Shown one piece after another: positions 20,825 to 33,897 of a DNA stretch of 64,000 nucleotides. Source of the DNA: Pyrenula massariospora. Lineage: Eukaryota > Ascomycota > Eurotiomycetes > Pyrenulales > Pyrenulaceae. A program made the position numbers and the translations under genes. Location: the NCBI GenBank assembly GCA_021030905.1, contig JAGFMI010000018.1:806001-870000 (forward strand). The letters run 5' to 3'. Under the pieces are notes generated by a model, which had not been told where the DNA came from, ran no database searches, and was given only the letters and a program-made list of their open reading frames with translations. The stretch's first letter is position 1. Every line of letters starts with the position of its first letter.

Positions 20825-22338
20825 AAGATTTGTCTAAGCATAGCGATGGGTGTCATGTGCCGGTCTTCATTGGAGGAAAAGCATCCTCCCGATGTATATA
20901 TATATCTTTGGGGTCCATGACTAGAGATTCCCAAATCCAACCTCACTCTTTGAATTTTGTCGCATGAACCTGGCTGTCATGACCTGTCAACATGTTCCTG
21001 CTCGTTATACACCATAAAATGACCTAGATAGAGGGCATGGAGATTCACTTCGCTAGGATGGTCGTCATGTCTCGGATGCGGGGTCTTGAGACACCACAAG
21101 ATTGACCACAGTAGATCAGCACTTCACGAGCTATGGCGGTGTCAGGGACGCGCTGTTCAGGGAATGCCAGGGTTGCAGAAGATACACGGTCGTGGCCTCG
21201 TTCCTGAGCAAGTGCAAAGTCAATAATTCAGGAACCTTTGTCGCTCTCGGCGACATCCGGTCAGCGTAGCATTGGAAAGCTCTGCGCACCAATCTGGGAC
21301 TAGATAGCCTTTAACATTCAAGCCGCTTAGTTCATAGCTGCATTAGTGACAGTTGACATGCTCATATAACGATGCTTTTTGCGGCCCGGCTCTCTTCCAG
21401 GACCGGCTGCTCCGTCGATCATCACCTTATCAATGACCAGGCGTGCCAGGATAGTCCGCAAGGCACGCCTGCGGCGTAGTCCCTGCCCTCGAGGTTTAGC
21501 ACACAGCCATACTTCATTCTTGGGGCATGTCGTCCGTTTCGCCCATGTCATCCAAATTCCAGACGTTGCCCGCACATGCAAGTAGTGCATGAGAGCCCGA
21601 GCTAGCACATGCACAACGTCCTGATAGTCGGTGTGCTGGTGGGATGGGGGCTCGACGGTCGGCAAAAGCGTTGGTGACGACATGATCAGATTGGATCTGT
21701 GGGCGCTTCGAGGCAGATGCATGCAGAGCTGCAAGTAGTCAGTCTCGCGAGAGGCTACAGGCACGCTGCGTCCTGCCGTGCTTGTTCTGATCTTCTAGAC
21801 GCCGACTATTCGCAAGGCGGACCTCGTTCTCGCCCAGCTTCTCAGCCGTGTGCGGCAACTTGCTTTTTAGCTCCCCGCCTGCCCCATGTAGCTTCGCCGC
21901 TTCTCATCTCCCACTTCCTGTGCCGAAACCACCAGGATCTACGTCTATCCATGGGCATAATGGCGGAGATGACCATGTTTCTTTGTCTCTGCCTCGGGAG
22001 CTTCGACTGCGCCGCTGATCGCCCACGTCCCGTTTGGCGCGATAAGATCCCCTCTCAGCACCAGATTGGTCATGGATGCAGCAAGCTCCTGCAGCACCCC
22101 ACACGCCGGCATGGGCCCATCATGAAGCTCTAACTTTCAACTGAGCTCCATCTCATCGTCAACACCCGTCACGAGCTTGGCTCAGGTCACAATAGCAGGT
22201 TATGTTCCTGCCGGATCAAGACTGGCTTTGCACCGCAGTGATAAGCAAAGCGTTTATAAACGTGAGTGGCTTCCAGTTTCTGAAACTTAGGTGAGCTATT
22301 GCTGTAGCGGTCGTTTCCATTCACCTGTGTAATTCATC
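20825..22338. other. Long intergenic region with sedolisin promoter at its right end
   Basis: About 1.5 kb without a supported gene; frames are short and lack start context or domains. A short TA run lies at about 20897-20906. The last 170 bp hold the promoter motifs listed separately. Confidence 0.5.
22176..22260 (+). promoter_or_regulatory. Candidate PacC, GATA and TATA sites of the sedolisin gene
   Basis: Upstream of the start at 22339: CTTGGC at 22176-22181 (GCCAAG on the other strand, the PacC pH-regulator core), GATAAG at 22240-22245 (AreA/NIT2 nitrogen-regulator core) and TTATAAA at 22254-22260, about 80 bp before the ATG. These are short matches, each expected now and then by chance, but their order and gene type (secreted protease) make regulation by pH and nitrogen plausible. 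Confidence 0.4.
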
Positions 22339-24503
22339 ATGCGCTGTGTCCTCTTTCTTTTGACCAGCCTGGTTGCTGGCGCATTCGCTTCGCCAGCTTC
22401 CAACCACGTTCGCCATGAAAAGCGGGAACATACACCTCAAGGGTGGTGGAAGCATCGAAAGATGAGTGCAGAAGAGAAGCTGCCGATGAAGATTGCCCTG
22501 GCTCAGCCTAATCTCGAAAAAGCCTACGAATACCTCATGGACGTCTCACATCCGTCGTCTGAGAAATTCGGTCAGCACTGGACCGCAAAGGAGGTGGCAG
22601 AGACCTTCGCCCCGAGTCAGGAAACAGTTGACGCCGTGAAGACTTGGCTTGTAAGCTCTGGTGTTTCTGCTGAGAAGATTTCACAATCCCAAAGCTTGGG
22701 CTGGTTACACTTCGAGTCTACAGTTGACGAAGCGGAGCGGTTACTGAAGACGCAATATCATGTCTACAAGCACCATTCGGGGACCCCTCAGGTCGCATGT
22801 AGCGAGTACAGTGTTCCCGAACATATTCAACCCCATATCGACTTCATCACACCGACAGTACACTTCGACGCAAAGGTGAAGTCACCTATCGATGAGCGAA
22901 AGATGAGAAAAAGGGGTCTCCATAACGGTGGAAAACGTACTAACACACAAGATACTGAAAAGCGCGCGAATTCACGAGAAGATGTTGTCCGCCGTGGACC
23001 CTCATCAACAGCAGCCGTCGGTGCTCCCGTTGAAACTGATGTAGCCCAACATATTGGTTCCCCATCTTCCGGTTCGCTCCCCAAACAAGGCGGCAACCTT
23101 GGCAACATCCTCCGCGAGCTCGCAAACTGTGATGTGAACATCGTCCCCGACTGCCTTCGAGCTCTCTACCGCTTCCCGCCTAACATTGCCGCAGCCCCCG
23201 GCAACAGCTACGGCATTGTCGAGTACACGCCGCAAGCCTACCTCCCAGGAGACCTCGACCTGTTCTTTGCTAACTTCTCTCCACCACTGGTCGGCCAACG
23301 CCCCATCTTTGATTCTATCGATGGCGGCGTACTCCAAACAGAAGTGGAATCTTTCGGTTACAATGGCGAATCCGACCTTGACCTCGAGTATGCGATGACC
23401 CTTGTCTACCCGCAAAAGGTCACTCTCTACCAAACCGGTGACCTCGAGGAAGGGGCTTCCTTTAACAACTTCCTCGACGCTATCGATGGCAGCTATTGCA
23501 CATTTGAAGGCGGTGATGACCCAACTCAAGACGGCATCTATCCGGATCCATTACCCGGTGGCTACAAAGGCCCTGAGAACTGCGGTGGCTTCGCAGCGAC
23601 CAAAGTCATCTCCACATCGTATGGCTACAACGAAGCAGACCTAACTCCCTTCTACGAAAACCGGCAATGTCAAGAGTATATGAAACTCGGGCTCCAGGGC
23701 GTGACTGTCCTCTACTCTAGCGGCGACTACGGCGTCGCTGGCAACGGCGGACAGTGCATTGATCCCGTCACCAAGAAATTCAACAACGGCACCTCAGGCA
23801 TCTTCAACCCATCCTTCCCCGGTGGCTGCCCCTATGTCACCTCAGTGGGCGCAACGCAAATCGTCCCTGGCGCCTCCGTCACCCAGCCAGAAGAAGCTTG
23901 CGAGACGGTTATCTACTCGGGCGGCGGCTTCTCCAACGTCTTCCCTCTGCCAGACTACCAGGCCACCGCGGTGAAGACCTGGTTTGCGGAGCACCCGCCC
24001 CCTTACGGCGCCGACCGATTCAACAACTCGCAGCAGACCAAGGGGATCCCCGACGTCTCCGCCAACGGCGCCAACTACGTGATCGCCGTGGACGGCAGCT
24101 TCTCCCTCGTCTTCGGCACCAGCGCCAGCAGCCCAACCTTCGGGAGCATAATCACTCTAATCAACGAAGCCCGAATCTTCGCCGGCAAAGGCCCCGTCGG
24201 CTTCCTCAACCCAACCTTATACGCACATCCGAACGTCCTCAACGGTGAGTTCCTCTTCTTAGCCCCATTTCCCTTTTTCACCCTCTTGCATAATCCTTGG
24301 CAAAAACGGTTCCACGCCCCCATTTCTTGAGGAAAACACTAAACTAACTTTTGCTCTACCTTATTTTCGTAGATATCACCAAAGGAGACAACCCGGGCTG
24401 CGGAACGGACGGTTTCCAGGCCGTCAAAGGCTGGGACCCCGTAACGGGCCTAGGAACCCCGGATTTCCCCCGCATGCTCGCGCTGTACCTGACGCTGCCT
24501 TGA
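22339..24503 (+). CDS. Secreted sedolisin (S53 family, tripeptidyl-peptidase type)
   Basis: Two exons, 22339-24244 and 24373-24503, separated by a 128-nt intron; 678 residues. Residues 1-17 are a signal peptide (MRCVLFLLTSLVAGAFA). The pro-domain (about 30-200) has the typical opening KLPMKIALAQPNLEKAYEYL and SHPSSEKFGQHWT, and ends in a basic region suited to Kex2-type cleavage. The catalytic domain has the Glu344/Asp348 pair (GESDLDLEYA), the oxyanion Asp463 (SSGDYGV) and nucleophile Ser595 (FGTSASSP). The C-terminal exon carries the calcium-site block DITKGDNPGCG and GWDPVTGLGTPDFP. Sedolisins are acid-active peptidases that release tripeptides or cut internally outside the cell; endo versus tripeptidyl activity cannot be told here. 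Without the second exon the calcium site would be lost, which supports the splice model. Confidence 0.93.
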
Positions 24504-25249
24504 CGTTGTTTTTGCTTTTGAGGGATTTATCCAATGTGGATTTGCGGATTTTGACCGTCGAGCATCTAGAGTTTTGAAGGTGATGATGGGAACAGGGGTG
24601 GGTGAGAGCTGGCTTGGCAACGGTGCGGCCGGTTTCGGAAATGTGGGGAACTCGGCCGGGAACGAAACTTTTGTACATGGTGCTTGCGTTGCGTTGATGC
24701 GATGCATTATTGGGTGCTGGTACATGAGATATCATTCTCGTAGTGCGTAAATATAGCTTAATTAAAACTATCAATATTCTACATTTCCAGGATCTATCAA
24801 AATTGACGTACTTTTTGAATTGACTATGAAGGGCGTATGTGGAGTACAGAGGGACGGAAGAGGCTGACAGGAAATGTGCATCAAGCGCCACACAAAAGAA
24901 ACAAGCAAGCAAGCAATCGTAATCAAAGCAGAGAAACATGACCATCAACTAGCCACCCAACAAAACACACAACATTAGCAATCATCTTCCAAAAACAATC
25001 CAAGAGCAACCAAATCCGTAAATTTTCACATCCCCCATGTGTTCGCGGCTGCGGCCCCCGCTCCCCCTCACAACGTCTTTCCGGTCGTAGAAAATCGTTC
25101 ACCATCCCTTTTTCACCATCAACCGCGCCTGTTCGTCTTGAGCCTCCCAACGTCCCGAACCGGCTTCTCCAACTTCCCATCTTCGGCCCCCCCACCCTCA
25201 TTCCCATCTCATCCCAAAACGTCCATCCCTCTCAACTCACCGGCTTATC
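24504..25249. other. Convergent 3' intergenic region
   Basis: About 750 bases between the sedolisin and the transporter stop codons. Short frames only, with C-rich low complexity approaching 25250. No gene was seen. Confidence 0.5.
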
Positions 25250-26423
25250 TCAATCCCTCTTCCCCACCACCTCCCCCCTCCCCTTAAACACCCTACTCAA
25301 ATCCCCCACCGGCAACTCCCCCGGCCAATCCACGCTCGCCAGCAGCTGCACGGTAAACAAATACCACCCCAGCAACGTAGACACGAACCCAAACCCGCCG
25401 GCGACGTGCTGCAGCCTTAAACTCTCGGCGACGTGGGCCTCGGCGCCGTGCCAGAAGGAGCCGGCCAGGCACACGAAGAGCAGGGCGAGGCAGCCGAAGA
25501 TGCCGACGTAGACGAGGTTGGTGCGGAGGGCGCAGATCAGGTAGATGAAAGACAGCAAGCCCATGTAGAGGAAGAAGAAGGCGTAGGAGGATTGGAATTG
25601 GGGGGGGAGGGAGTCCGAGGAGGGGGCGGGGGGGTAGGAGGAGATGGCGGCGAAGGAGGGGGTGAGGGTTGCGGCGAAGCTGAGCCAGAAGGCGCCGAAG
25701 GTCTGGGATGGAGGAGGGGTTTGTTAGAGGGGGTTGAATGGGTTTGGGAGGAAGGGAGGGAAGGGGGGGTAGGGCTTACGCTGAAGACGACAAAGGGGAA
25801 TGTGTTGCCGAGGATGAATTCGAGGATGCCACCAAGGAGCATGAGCAGGCCTCCGAAGAAGTAGTAGACGCCGCTGTTGGAGACAGGTAGTTAGTACCAG
25901 GTTTTATGAAGAATATCTGGATTGCAATTTTTATGTGTTTCAAGACCGTGGTGTGGGAGGAGAAGATCATAGATGTAGAATGGCGACGCCAATAAGCGTT
26001 CCAGAACATCTTCCATGCATTTTGGAGAAAATTTTGAGCGTCTCAAATAGAAAATAAGGTGACGTACACTTCAGCAGCTCCATGACCTCCTGAGCCTCGC
26101 CACCCAAGCAACACATTGGAAAGAGGTGTCAGTGATAGGAGGAAGCCGGATAGACCCCTTTACCAGTCAGTCATTGCCTCAGGACTTGAATCAACCCTAT
26201 AGGCTTACAGAGGAGTCGGGTTACCGAAGGTTTTGCGAATGTCATTGGCAACTCTGTTCTTCGGAGACAAGTATATCTTCTCGAACAGCTCTGGAGATAT
26301 GGATAGACTGCCAGCCGTGCGGATCTTGCGGAGTGCGTTATCTATGCTTTCATCGTCTTGAATATGGTACGGGTTGCCATTGGTGTCGACGTTATTGACA
26401 TGTTTGTTCTCCAAGTCGGCCAT
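25250..26423 (-). CDS. GPR1/FUN34/YaaH family acetate/ammonium-type transporter
   Basis: Four exons on the minus strand: 26423-26209, 26157-26068, 25873-25780, 25702-25250; introns of 51, 194 and 77 nt; 283 residues, the usual family length. The start is the ATG at 26423 (MADLENKHVN). The family signature NPxPLGL is read across the first junction as NPTPLGLSGF (residues 68-77), followed by GWRGSGGHGAAEV and YYFFGGLLMLLGGILEFILG, the typical second and third helices. Six membrane helices are expected; a cytosolic N-terminal tail precedes them. Family members carry acetate or succinate-type anions or are linked to ammonium export at the plasma membrane. The last exon is C-rich, then G-rich, and its complementary strand carries long spurious frames. 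Confidence 0.9.
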
Positions 26424-27947
26424 TTCGAATATAGACGAGATAGAAAATGCGGCGTGAAGGATAGAATGACCACAAAAGAGACAGCTAGAGATTTTAACAG
26501 CGCGGAGAAACAGATGAAGAAAGGGCGACCTTTAAATGGGGATACAGAAGTGAAACCCCTGTATTGACCAACTCTCCAGCCCCTTCAGACTTTACCTACA
26601 CTGTGTCCGGGACCTTGGGGGGTCCACCAACATTCTTGTCCGCTAAGCCGACAGCTCAAGCAGACCATGAGGCCAACATGGAATTTCTGGTTAGAGTAGC
26701 GGAAATCATAATGGAAGACTATTCGGGAGGCGTCCGGAAACTATGACGGTTCCTCTTTTGGCGGATCTAGAGTGTTCCGCGGATTGAGATTGGTAGAAAG
26801 ATTTTCGGAAGCTACGTCGTGAGACCAGACATGGTTCGTTTTCGGGCGAGTGTCATATAGTGCATCACTTGAAAAGGAACCCCATCTCGTACTACGGACC
26901 GTGCGGGGAAAAATATAGGGAGATGCAAAGCCCAAAGAGAACGTAGTTATCCGTTTAGAGTTGGAGGAAGGTGGAGGCCAGGTATTTATGTGCTTGATGA
27001 GTTTAAGATCAAGGTACCGTTTGCATTGGTTACTGCTCTTTTGACTTTTGATTTCCAATTGTCCAAATTTTGAAACCTCCACCTTCTCGAGGGTCGTACA
27101 CCCTCTCAATGGCAAACCTTGGACGTGATGGTCCGAAAACGGTCGGGAGGAGCGATAGTGTCGTTTGAAGTGTCAGATCCCGAGATGCCGAATAAGGTTG
27201 CGGGGGAATGGAGATTTACTTGGCTACCTAGGTACACAACGCAGTGTCGTTGAGCTAAGCACTGCTTCTTTCAGAGCTAGATACGGCGCTCCGAAGGTGG
27301 TTGCTTGACGGTCTCATTGCTCCCGGTGTCTTGTGAGTTCTTGCTGAAGCCCAAGGAGGACAATCTCCGCCAGGGACAGCGGACGGAGACGCCGTAACCT
27401 TAGGATGATCAATAGAGGTAGGTTTGCCGAGGACCTCTCCAGCTTGCAACAAGAAAAGAGTTCATTCAGCGAGCGTCCCTCTTTTCTCTGAGAGTCTCCA
27501 CTACGCCTCCATTCCAGCCTCACACTCTACGTTGTAATAGGACGTCTTTTAACGAACTACACATCTTGTCTGTTTGTCGCTACAGTTGGGACGAAAACGA
27601 ACGAGATGGAACGTCATATGGACTTGCTCAGGTAGCTCATCATAGCATTTAAGGTCAAAGAAAGTCGTGGATCATAATTGCTCGCTCTTCTTACATCCGT
27701 GCGTGAAGCTGTCCGGAGCAGACTAGTCCCATGATAAATGCCCGTGCAGAACGCCATAGCTAGTGCTATCTCTCAAGCAAAGTCTAAAGAAAATTCCTTC
27801 CTAATGCCACCTTTACTTTTTCCGATGTCTGGAGATAACCACTTGGCATGGCGCGCCATCCGGTGTCATGAAGAAATGGTCGCAGGGAAGCACGCCTGTA
27901 CAGGTCATGATGGCCAGTGAAGAAGCAGATATACAGAGACTCGGTGC
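26424..27947. other. Intergenic region, no gene seen
   Basis: About 1.5 kb between the transporter start and the stop of the TOS1-like gene. Only short unrelated frames on both strands. The left part should hold the transporter promoter. Confidence 0.5.
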
Positions 27948-29881
27948 TCACGAGCCTAGTCGAAAGTTGCCGTACTTTTTCACATCCTTCTCTGCGTTAT
28001 CGAGCCAGCTCTTAACATCGCTACCCTTGATGCTCGTGCTAAACTCGAAACTGTCGTCTAGCTTTATGAGATGAACGCTCTGGCTTGACTCGTCAAACAT
28101 GACGGCACCTTTCATCGTCTTGTCAGTGGGCCGGTCGAAGTAATTTGACGAGCCTCCCGAATTCATGGCGCCACCGTGGAATGTCGCCTTCATGCGGGTG
28201 TTCCCCGGATCCAGCACCTCCCAGATATCAAGCTCACCGCAGCCGGTTCTATGGCAAGAACAGTCGCCGTACTGCTGAGTCAATGGTATGCGTGTGTTCA
28301 GTGACCAAATGGCTGGCATATCGCCGTTGGTTGTCCTGTCCTTGTTCCCACTGAGCGGCATATCAAATTCGAATGCGAATACGCGGTATGCAGTATCAAA
28401 CCCTTCTTCGACAGCTGTCAGCACAAGTCGATCAGTACGTATGTTTTTGGAGCTTACTATGAGCAACACTTCCTGGGCGGTAATATGGGCATGAATCGTC
28501 GCAAGCTTGATCAGAGAATATTATAACTTCCTTATCATCTGGGAGTAGAGTATCTTGAAGTATTTCGGGTGAGGCAGCTCCGCTAACTCCATCAGAACCT
28601 GCATATGCCATAGATGATCCGAATTGACTAGACAAATGTTAGCGACGCAAACATTCGGACAAGGTTGATCCTACTAATCAAATATTCCCGAGTGTTCGGT
28701 ATTGGCATTCAAAAATACAAGCGCATCAGCGGTTTGGTCCTTCGAGTTGTAATAGGCTATCCGCCCGTAGTCTCCATCTGCAGTCTGGCCGCCACTTGCG
28801 GCTGACGGAGAGGGAGCTGCGCTGGTACTGGTTGTTGAGCCATCAGGATTGCTGGAAGGATTGTTGGCGCCAGCAGAAGAGGGAACTGCGCTGGATGGAA
28901 TGACAGAGGTGAGTGATGGATTAGGTGATCCTGTAGATGCTGAACTTGAAGCATTAGATTCGGTGGGATTTCCTGTCGAGGGCGTTGGTGGAGACGAACT
29001 GGATGATTCAGCACTGTTACTGCCACCAGAATCTGAAGCGCTCGACGAGGACGCGATTTGAGACAGTGTCGTAGCTGAAGTATTGCTCTGCAATGGAGGA
29101 GACGCGCTTTCGGATGAGGTTGAGCTGGTAATGTTATCACCAGACTTACCCAAGGTCTTCGTGACTGTAGGCGTTATGGTAGTTGTGAGAGTGACCCGCG
29201 AGACCTCAATTACCGTTACCGTGCTGGTCAAAGCCGCGCCAGACGCTCCTGTATTGCCTTGTTTGGCGTTATTGTCCTGGAGTGGCGCGGCAGGAGCTGG
29301 AGTGCACATGTAGTTGTTCATCCATGAAACAACTTTGCCGTCAATGGTCGCAGTTACCATAGCACATGTTTCTCGCTTGTTCAGAATCTGTGGTTCATCA
29401 TTCCGATCCCTCTCGGCTTTTCGCGATTCTTCATTGCGTTTGTGCTTTTGGCGATGTCCATGCCTCCTCTCCTGGATGCTCGGTTTCACAGTCCGCTTCT
29501 TAGACTTGTTTGATCCAAGCGCATACACGGCAAATTGCTTAATATGCATGGGACCCCGAAAGTGCCACGAAATCTAAACATTGTTAGGCGTCACATAGGT
29601 CAACACAGGCTTGTACGCACTTGCTCATTATATGGAGCTAGGCCACCACCATAATCCTTCTGCGCACCCATATCACAAGTTCCCACGTTGTTAACCATTT
29701 TTGTGACCATAGAGAAGTTGCCTGGAGTGCCAAAATTTGTGAAAGAGAGCGCTGTGACAGAATTTGGGCAATACCAGTTGCCCTCAATCTCTGTCGCTTG
29801 CCCTCCATCCGCGCAGGCTTGACCAAAGACCTCTGTGGCGAGTAATGCGGGCGCTAACACAAGCGTAAGTCGTAAATGCAT
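27948..29881 (-). CDS. TOS1: TOS1-like secreted cell-wall protein
   Basis: Four exons on the minus strand: 29881-29621, 29573-28675, 28627-28458, 28414-27948; introns 47, 47 and 43 nt; 598 residues. A signal peptide (MHLRLTLVLAPALLATEVFG) is followed by the Tos1 N-domain (GTPGNFSMVTKMVNNVGTCD), a basic KR/RR-rich segment with possible Kex2 sites, a Ser/Thr/Pro linker of about 180 residues, and the Tos1 C-domain: DYQFGSSMAYAGSDG across the second junction, FAFEFDMPLS, IWSLNTRIP, GCGELDIWEVL, THGG-like FHGGAMNSGG and YFDRPTDKTMKGAVMFD. Yeast TOS1 is a covalently bound wall protein of unknown activity with a glycoside-hydrolase-like fold. The E-x-D-x-x-E-like ELDIWEV is the likely active strand, by analogy with GH16 enzymes. 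No GPI signal is visible. Confidence 0.9.
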
Positions 29882-31687
29882 TGTAGTGCCTATGAGGTGC
29901 GAGGATAAAGCGTCGAATTGAAGCCTTGGTGATCAACGCTATCCTCCCTTCAGAGAGTCAAGGGGAAAGTGGAGCTTTGAAGATGAAGAAAAGAGAATGT
30001 AGAGAATGATGTTTTGGGGTTCCCGGTTCAACCGCGAGATTTTCAGCAGTGTAAACAATGCCTCAAACTTAGACTCTGGTGTATCCAGAGCAGATCTGGA
30101 AAGAGTGACAAGGGCCTGAAAGGGTTGGCAAAAGAATGGAATGGCTTGGTGAAGCCGATACAACGAAGGTCAGAGGATATCGTCAACCCGCACGATGTCG
30201 TGAAGATTGAATGAAGAAAGGAGTGTGAAGGGGTGTGTCGAATGGAAGGGAGTAAGGGTGGAGGTGACGGCGGAGGCCAAGAGTTTTTGCTCGCATTCAC
30301 TGCTAGGGGAGATGCGGGTAGCTGAAGCTGTGGGACTTCGCTTATCCTACGATTCTGCACTCCATATGCAATGGACGATGAGAACTCCGAACGAAGCTGT
30401 GCCGCAAGACTCTTCCAAGATATCTCATTATCGCATCTCCCACTGTAATCCAAGTCTGTGTCATTTGGAGCTCAGGCCAGCCTATCGAGCCCTTCGCCAC
30501 CTCCTGGAATGTAAGGGTTATGCCTTCCGACGAGGGAAGCAGAAAGAAATCTTACTCATGTTTCTCCGGAGCGCGTAGTAGGCATCAAATCGGCCGTCCG
30601 CTATCCTTGGGTCCATTGCTGCAACACGGTGCCACGAAATCGTCTCGCCGCAAACAGACAGTTCCTTACCTTTCCGTCACTGGTTACATACAGGCACAAG
30701 TCGCAGTGGAAGACCTTCCTCGGATAGTGTAGAATTCGAGATGCAACAGTTTCTGTTGGCGTTTGAAAGCAGAAGTGCATAGGGCATGCCGAGTCTGATA
30801 ATCTGAAAGCTTCGACTTTCGGTAGTAGAGCCGTTCGTCGCTGGGCAAAGGTGTGGCTGTGCCGGAAATATGGCTTTCAGCACATGGTGTGAGGTATTGG
30901 CCATCCTCTTCTAACTAACATGCTGAGAGAGACCTCTGACTGTCTGGCCGTTCTCGTTTGCGCCGGGCCCTTGCAGTGCATGACGCGTGAGCTCGATAAG
31001 TGTGCCGCCTGTCAGTGTGTGCAACTTTTAATATACGCCGCTCGTTAGTGCAAGCCGCTGTTGACGAACGCCGCCTCGTTGGCATGTGCCGCTGTTATAG
31101 CTCTGAGCCTGAGGCTTTTTGAACGGCGCACATGTCGTGGATCCTTATGTACGAGTCTGGGAGGGATGGGTTGCAGTGGGAATATCAGGAGCGGTACTGC
31201 CTTGGCGACACAAGGTTTTGATGTCCTTAAAGGTCGCTTGTGATAGGCTCGGGTTCGGACAGGTCCAGGGTTTAGGCCAGTACCCTAACTTTAGAAAGAA
31301 CTGTAGTGTAGATCACCGTGATGGAGCAGATCTGTCTCAAACATTTTCGTAGGACCTTCAATTGCCATTGCATAATCAAAGATATAGAATACAAGGTAAT
31401 TCATCTTGTCTCACAATCCTATTGACTTTAGTATTCTTGAAAGACGTAAACGCTCTATACTTTAGACAACGACCAGTTATGTCTTTCTCGGCATGTAGCT
31501 TGTAGTGCTTGAAGGCCGAGTCCCGCGCCTATATTACTCTTTCAAGCTCCTGAACTTGTTCCCTCATGACATATTGGATGCTCTATGCTCGTCTATCATT
31601 CTATGTGCAGCAAATAACGCCATCAAATGTGCATCTAGATCTAACAAATCGCAACAACCTCGTTCAAAAGAATCAGTCACCCGTGTC
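29882..31687. other. Long intergenic region, no gene seen
   Basis: About 1.8 kb between the TOS1-like start and the ATG14 stop. It probably includes a long promoter for the wall-protein gene. Frames present are short and domain-free. Confidence 0.5.
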
Positions 31688-33148
31688 TCATGAAGCCTGT
31701 TCATCGCCCTTTTTGGGCTCATCCTTCTCGAACTCATCGGTAGACTGACTGAGCAAGGCATCTTCCAGGCGACGATCATCCGAGTCATCAGGATTGAGAA
31801 ATTCCCATTCCTTGCTTGCAATTTCCTCTGCAAGCGTCTTTCTTAGATAGTCCGCAATCAGCGCATACCTCGAAAATTTCCAGCCACGTACCAGCTCCCG
31901 GCCCTCGTGGCCGCCAAGGAAGAATTCGGCGGAGTCGTGAGAATATTGGCCCAGGCCTATTGGTTTGTCCGGTTGCTTCTGTGTGCCATTGTTATGGCCA
32001 TGTGTCCCTATCGGGTCCAAGGGGGTCAAAGATCTTGTGTTGAGAAGCCGATGCATATTCTTTCCAATGCTGCAAATATCGTACCAAGTTTCAGTGCCCG
32101 CTAGCATTCCCTGCGTACGGCAGAGCCAAGCTACATTCCAAGCCATAAGTGCAACACCTTCAATGAAATGCTTATAGTATGAGGGACTTTCGCTTGCTAA
32201 TATTTGAACCTTTTGATTAATATACAAGGGCCGAATGCCAGGCATCTTTGGACTGTCGACGTCTCGACGGCTGGACGAAGGGCTATTGCCGGATCCGTGG
32301 AGGCTGGCAGGGAATGATATCTCCTCGTGGGAATATGAGCTTTCAGGAGTCGCGATTGTGGGCAAAGGGTAAGCACGGTGCGGAGTTGTAATCTCTGCCG
32401 GTAATCGGACTGCCAGATAGTGGGAGACCAGGACGAGTAGATGTGCGATATGGGTCAAAGCTGTTGTAAGTTCCTCAGGATGAACATCTGATCTCGATAT
32501 TAGCCCGAAGCAGCAAGAATATCACCAAATACACTGACTATTGATATCACGCAAGTCTGGGATGTAAATACCCCCGATGAAATAACAATCTATTTTTTCA
32601 CCCTTCCTGTTGACCTTAGGAGCATGCTTTAACCTATAAAGCGAAGCGGCTTCCATGGCGAGAAAAGCCCTTGACTCCTTCGACTTTTCGGCGATAGAGT
32701 ATAGAGTGCCGCGACCTTTGACGATCTTGCGTTCGCTGTGAGCAACGATGTCTGCCCGCTTCGGAGGAACCGCTGATTGAGTTGTTTTTAGGGCGCTATG
32801 CCTATTCTCGATCCGGCTCTTCAACTGGACATATTCTTTCTTCTTAGCTTCGACATTTTGCTTCAAGACGCTGAGATGTTCCCGCACAGTTTCAATATTC
32901 CGCTGAGAATGGATTGTAGATGTGCGTAGTCCCTCTAATTCCCATCGGACAGAGCTTGTTTGCGGTGTTGACTGACCGTCGTCTCTTGTCGAACTTGTCA
33001 AGCCTTTAATCTCTTGAGCCAAATTGTCATTCTCAATCGAGGCAGAGGCAAAGACCAAGCGAGGGCCGTAGAGAGCGTTGCGTGCACACGAAGGGCAGTG
33101 AAAAGGTACATCAGGGCGTGAGTTTGTCAAGCATATCTCGCATTCCAT
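31688..33148 (-). CDS. ATG14: Autophagy protein Atg14 (PI3-kinase complex I subunit)
   Basis: Two exons on the minus strand, 33148-32539 and 32487-31688, with a 51-nt intron (GTCAGT...ATCAG); 469 residues. The N-terminus has the Atg14 cysteine module: MECEIC, then FHCPSCARNALY. A coiled coil of about residues 40-130 follows (LKQNVEAKKKEYVQLKSRIE), then the conserved core DINNVHPEELTTAL and LLVLVSHYLAVRLPAEIT, reading correctly across the junction, and FIEGVALMAWNVAWLCRTQG. Atg14 tethers Vps34-Vps15-Vps30 to the pre-autophagosomal site and so directs PI3P synthesis for autophagy. UVRAG/Vps38 is the nearest alternative, but the Cys module and the HYLAVRLPAEI block favour Atg14. The C-terminal tail is acidic and disordered. 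Confidence 0.88.
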
Positions 33149-33897
33149 CTCCAGGTAGTCCTACCGCAGAGTAACAAGGAGTATTTCAGCTGGATGAACA
33201 CCCCGATCTCCTCTGGACTGGGTGGTAGGACACGATACGGATGACGAAAACCGCTGCCTTGTCCTTGATGGAGGAATGCTACCAACCAGATGATACGAAT
33301 GAAGACGAGGAGAAGAAGACATGGCGGCGCGCGTACTGGCAAGTAAATAGGCCAGTGCTGTCTCAAGAAGATATATGCATCGATTTCGCGTCAGAGCCTA
33401 TGGCTGAAGAAGAGCGCGGAAGATGCACCCGACCTCCGCTGCGCAGTTGTTATCGGACTTATCAGGTGATCAGGTGACCACGTGATACTAGAGCCTCGGC
33501 TATGTGATTGGCTCTACACTACAACAGATTTAACTTATTCAAAGTTAATCCGGCGACTTTATATTTATTAAAAATTATAAAATTTAAATAGTAAAATTAT
33601 TTATTTTATTAAAATTAGAAGCGTTCAATAAATACAATAGTAATTTTAAGAATAATATTAATGAGCAGGTCACGTGCCTCCACAGAAGGAAGGTGGTGCG
33701 ATCCGTAACGCCGCCTTGACCTGGGTCGTAATAATCACGTCGGAGAACCTTAAAGCCCGACCATGTTCTCGAGTGTACGAGAAGGATTGGGGAAAAGATT
33801 GGGAGCATGTCTTCTACATACTGTTTAGCGCAAGCATGGGCGAGGTGAGATAGTGTTGGCAACTCTATAAGCGAGCACGTCTCGATCCAGACGTTCG
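33149..33897. other. Intergenic region with AT-rich island
   Basis: This holds the ATG14 promoter and a strongly AT-rich stretch at about 33530-33660 made of A/T runs. CACGTGA occurs on both sides (about 33480 and, inverted, 33670). It marks the border between housekeeping genes and the specialised-metabolism region. No gene was seen. Confidence 0.55.

Noticed and set aside
21327-22133. Overlapping 145- and 144-codon frames between the PPR and sedolisin genes
   Set aside because: Low-information composition on both strands, no domain, signal peptide or intron structure.
25433-25864. 143-codon plus-strand Gly/Glu-rich frame
   Set aside because: Antisense shadow of the transporter exons and intron; its composition is explained by the C-rich coding strand.
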